From contig BBYL01000006.1 in NCBI GenBank assembly GCA_001570385.1, positions 372,001-436,000 of the forward strand: a DNA stretch of 64,000 bases, written 5' to 3'. Both the position numbers and the translations under genes were made by a program. Positions 62,028 through 64,000 of the stretch are shown one piece after another. Source of the stretch: Microtetraspora glauca. GTDB taxonomy: Bacteria > Actinomycetota > Actinomycetes > Streptosporangiales > Streptosporangiaceae. The notes beneath the pieces are model-generated. The model made no database searches. It saw nothing but the letters and a program-made list of their open reading frames with translations, and had not been told where the DNA came from. How positions within the stretch are numbered: the stretch's first letter is position 1; every line of letters begins with the position of its first letter.

Positions 62028-64000
62028 GGGGTTCTCCCCGATCGGTAGGTCGTGTCCAACCAGCTGTGCAGGGCGGGGTTGAGCCGGTGCACGATCAGCC
62101 ATTTGCAGACGAAGCAGAACTCTGCCTCGTCGCCGGCCAGGTGCTGGTTGCGCATCTTGCAGGTGCCGGCCGGACGATAGACGTCGACGGAACTGTGGCC
62201 GCCGCCCTCGTAGACGCCGATGGTGCTGCTGGTCGGTGAAGCGGGGGCGAAGCCGTTGATCTGCACGGGCGTGTCGGGGTCATCGTTCGGCACCGCCGAG
62301 ATCACTGCGTTGAGCGGATCGCCGCCGACCAGCAGGTGGGCGCGGACCGGATCCTCGATCAGGTAGCGGGGGACGCCATTGCGGCCGGTCTGCGGGATGA
62401 ACAGGACGGATCCCGGCCCGAAGAGGAACTTGTTCTCCGGCGGCACCGGCCCGGTCAGATCGAGAATCGGGAAGTCGTCCAGGACCCTCCCGCGTAGATC
62501 CTCGATCAGGGTGGGGTCGACGTCGGGCCCGTCGACGGTGAACGGCAGTTGCCGCCCGGTGCTTCTAGGCCGGCTGAGACAGACCTTGGTGGTGGGGGTC
62601 TGGGTCAGGGCGTTCTCCCAGAGCACCCGGTCCTCGGCCGGAACCTCGACCAGAATGCCACCCCCGCCAGGGGACCGCGTCACCGCCACAACCCGGGAGG
62701 CCAGTCTGACCCGCCGCAGGTTGAACCATTTCACCTTGTTCGCGTCGAACTTCGAGGGTCTCTGTCCATGCTGGATGAAGTCCCGCGTCGTCAGGTTGTC
62801 GTACTCGTACCATTCAACGCGAGCCTGGCCGGACGTCTCGTACTCGTCGCCGAGTCTGAAGCTGTGACCGAGCTCATGTGCGACGACGTCGGAGAACTTG
62901 TCCTTGTCGAAGGGAATGCCGTCGACCGGGCGGAGGCGCCGCATCGCCAGCGGTGCCGGATCACCGGCGAAGGCATGGACCCTGGGGCTGTCGTACAGGG
63001 TGAGGCAGGCGAACCCATTCTCGATGTTCTCCCCGCCCTGCTTGTCGTCGTAGGCGACGATGACCACCAGTCCCCGGCTCGGCTTCAGCCGCTCCTCGAC
63101 CGGCACCCATTCCTCGCCCACGTTCCGGTGCGGTGCGTCCCGCTCGGCGAGCCCGCCGATGTAGCGGTAGACGGACGTCAGCGGGTTGTCCGCGCCCGGC
63201 CAGTACAGCTCTGGTGGGTGCCGCCGTGGGTCCAGGTGCATCGTCTGGGAGGTGCGGATATTGAAGAAGGAGTAGAGCCGTTGCACGAACTTGCGTATGT
63301 CGTCCTCGGAGGCGTTCGGGGCCGGCTTCGACACCTTGCCTAGGCGCGGCGTCTGGTCGGCGAGGCGCTGACCCAGGTGCAGGCCGAAAAAGGTGTCGCG
63401 GGTCTGGAGTGGGCCCGAAAACTGCTGCGCCTTCCACGCCTCCACCACGTCCTTATGCACCCGGTCGCTGTCAAAGTCCAGATGCTGGCTCGCCCATTCG
63501 GCCACCAGCGCGGCGCGGTCGCGGGACTCGCCCCATTTCGGCAGGCCGACCCGGTGCACGAGTTCCAGTACCTGGTAGTACCGCGGAACACGTGTATCGT
63601 CCTTTCCGTCGATCTTTTCAAGAATCTCGAACGGCACCGGCTTGGCCAGGTGCTTGCCAGACTGGTAGCACACCCGGTAGCCGCAGGTGAGCAACTCCTG
63701 GGTGGAGTCGGGGGCGGCCTGGTAGACGTTCATGCCGCGGAGCAGCCGGTTGAACGGCGCGTGGCGGGGCTTGGCCAGCCGGCCGCGGGCGATGAAGGCG
63801 GCGTGGGTGAAGTCCGGCTGGTTGAACGCCCGGAAGCCCTCGCTGAGGAAGAGCAGATTCGGCGCCTTGGCCGGATCGTGGACGCGGGAGTGCTCGACCC
63901 GGTCCAGGACCTCCCGGCGCTTGCCGTAATCCACCACCCGGACCGGGAGCCGCCGCTGCTTGTTGAGGAAGTCGCCGATCAGGTCGACCGGTTGCGCAGT
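62024..64000 (-). CDS. M64-like zinc metallopeptidase (5' end outside window)
   Basis: At least 658 residues; the reading frame is open to the right edge (TAQPVDLIGDFLNKQRRLPV precedes a GTG at 63937), so the real start probably lies outside. Zinc motif VVAHELGHSFRLGDEYETSG at 62864-62878 (HELGH), followed by DEYE as in the IgA-peptidase M64 family, and a C-terminal CKMRNQ...EFCFVCKWLIV cysteine region also typical of that family. LLFLSEGFRAFNQPDF near the start matches the M64 LxEGY block. Other residues between are unusual, so it is a divergent member. First gene seen of the five-gene operon; its stop overlaps the DUF6603-like ATG. Confidence 0.8.
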   Translation of the reverse strand, partial: TAQPVDLIGDFLNKQRRLPVRVVDYGKRREVLDRVEHSRVHDPAKAPNLLFLSEGFRAFNQPDFTHAAFIARGRLAKPRHAPFNRLLRGMNVYQAAPDSTQELLTCGYRVCYQSGKHLAKPVPFEILEKIDGKDDTRVPRYYQVLELVHRVGLPKWGESRDRAALVAEWASQHLDFDSDRVHKDVVEAWKAQQFSGPLQTRDTFFGLHLGQRLADQTPRLGKVSKPAPNASEDDIRKFVQRLYSFFNIRTSQTMHLDPRRHPPELYWPGADNPLTSVYRYIGGLAERDAPHRNVGEEWVPVEERLKPSRGLVVIVAYDDKQGGENIENGFACLTLYDSPRVHAFAGDPAPLAMRRLRPVDGIPFDKDKFSDVVAHELGHSFRLGDEYETSGQARVEWYEYDNLTTRDFIQHGQRPSKFDANKVKWFNLRRVRLASRVVAVTRSPGGGGILVEVPAEDRVLWENALTQTPTTKVCLSRPRSTGRQLPFTVDGPDVDPTLIEDLRGRVLDDFPILDLTGPVPPENKFLFGPGSVLFIPQTGRNGVPRYLIEDPVRAHLLVGGDPLNAVISAVPNDDPDTPVQINGFAPASPTSSTIGVYEGGGHSSVDVYRPAGTCKMRNQHLAGDEAEFCFVCKWLIVHRLNPALHSWLDTTYRSGRTP

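Overview
The window is about 70% GC, carries densely packed and often 4-bp-overlapping genes, uses many GTG starts, and encodes a mycothiol-type maleylpyruvate isomerase, DUF6131-like and SpoIIE/PP2C proteins and many TetR/SDR/P450 genes. This fits a large-genome actinomycete (Streptosporangiales/Streptomyces-like soil bacterium; genus not determinable from sequence alone). I saw no rRNA, tRNA, CRISPR array, integrase or insertion sequence. The window is accessory-type DNA, rich in catabolic gene clusters and decaying genes.

Layout. (1) 0-8 kb: LtrA-like membrane protein, NmrA-type oxidoreductase, a large uncharacterised membrane protein, then a graveyard of remnants (ABC-F ATPase, Cfr/RlmN-like radical SAM, response regulator) around a small DUF6131-like protein, and a leucine-rich hypothetical protein. 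(2) 8.3-26.6 kb: a catabolic island with an SDR, a complete Liv-type ABC importer, a TrmB-type regulator, two amidohydrolases plus a ThuA-like protein in one operon, two more SDRs, a P450/ferredoxin unit, a divergent P450 paralogue, and a three-subunit molybdenum hydroxylase (CoxM/CoxS/CoxL form II). Several promoters here share a GTCGTTAG-like element. (3) 27-32.6 kb: a stand-alone TOPRIM protein and a complete 3-hydroxybenzoate/gentisate operon (IclR; 3HB 6-hydroxylase, gentisate dioxygenase, mycothiol-dependent maleylpyruvate isomerase, fumarylpyruvate hydrolase), with a perfect palindrome at the divergent promoter.

(4) 32.6-44.4 kb: TetR/MFS pair and a ten-gene catabolic operon. It holds two phosphotriesterase-like proteins (the first has lost nearly all metal ligands), a flavin monooxygenase, an HSL-type hydrolase, an MBL hydrolase, a CocE/NonD-type hydrolase, then a PcaF-like thiolase and PcaIJ-like CoA transferase. 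The thiolase has an out-of-frame internal deletion and the CoA transferase has Ala in place of its catalytic Glu, so the terminal module looks inactivated. (5) 44.4-48.9 kb: two 5'-truncated remnants head to head, a membrane PP2C phosphatase, and a TetR/MFS(truncated)/SDR group sharing an 18-bp promoter motif.

(6) 48.9-64 kb (continuing past the right edge): five very large minus-strand genes linked by 4-bp stop/start overlaps: an M64-like metalloprotease, a DUF6603-like protein of 1152 aa, and proteins of 996, 1629 and 583 aa with no signal peptides and no function I can name. This is the best candidate for an undescribed multi-protein system. The most checkable new observations are the pseudoenzyme pair, the E-to-A CoA transferase, the thiolase deletion, and the shared promoter motifs.
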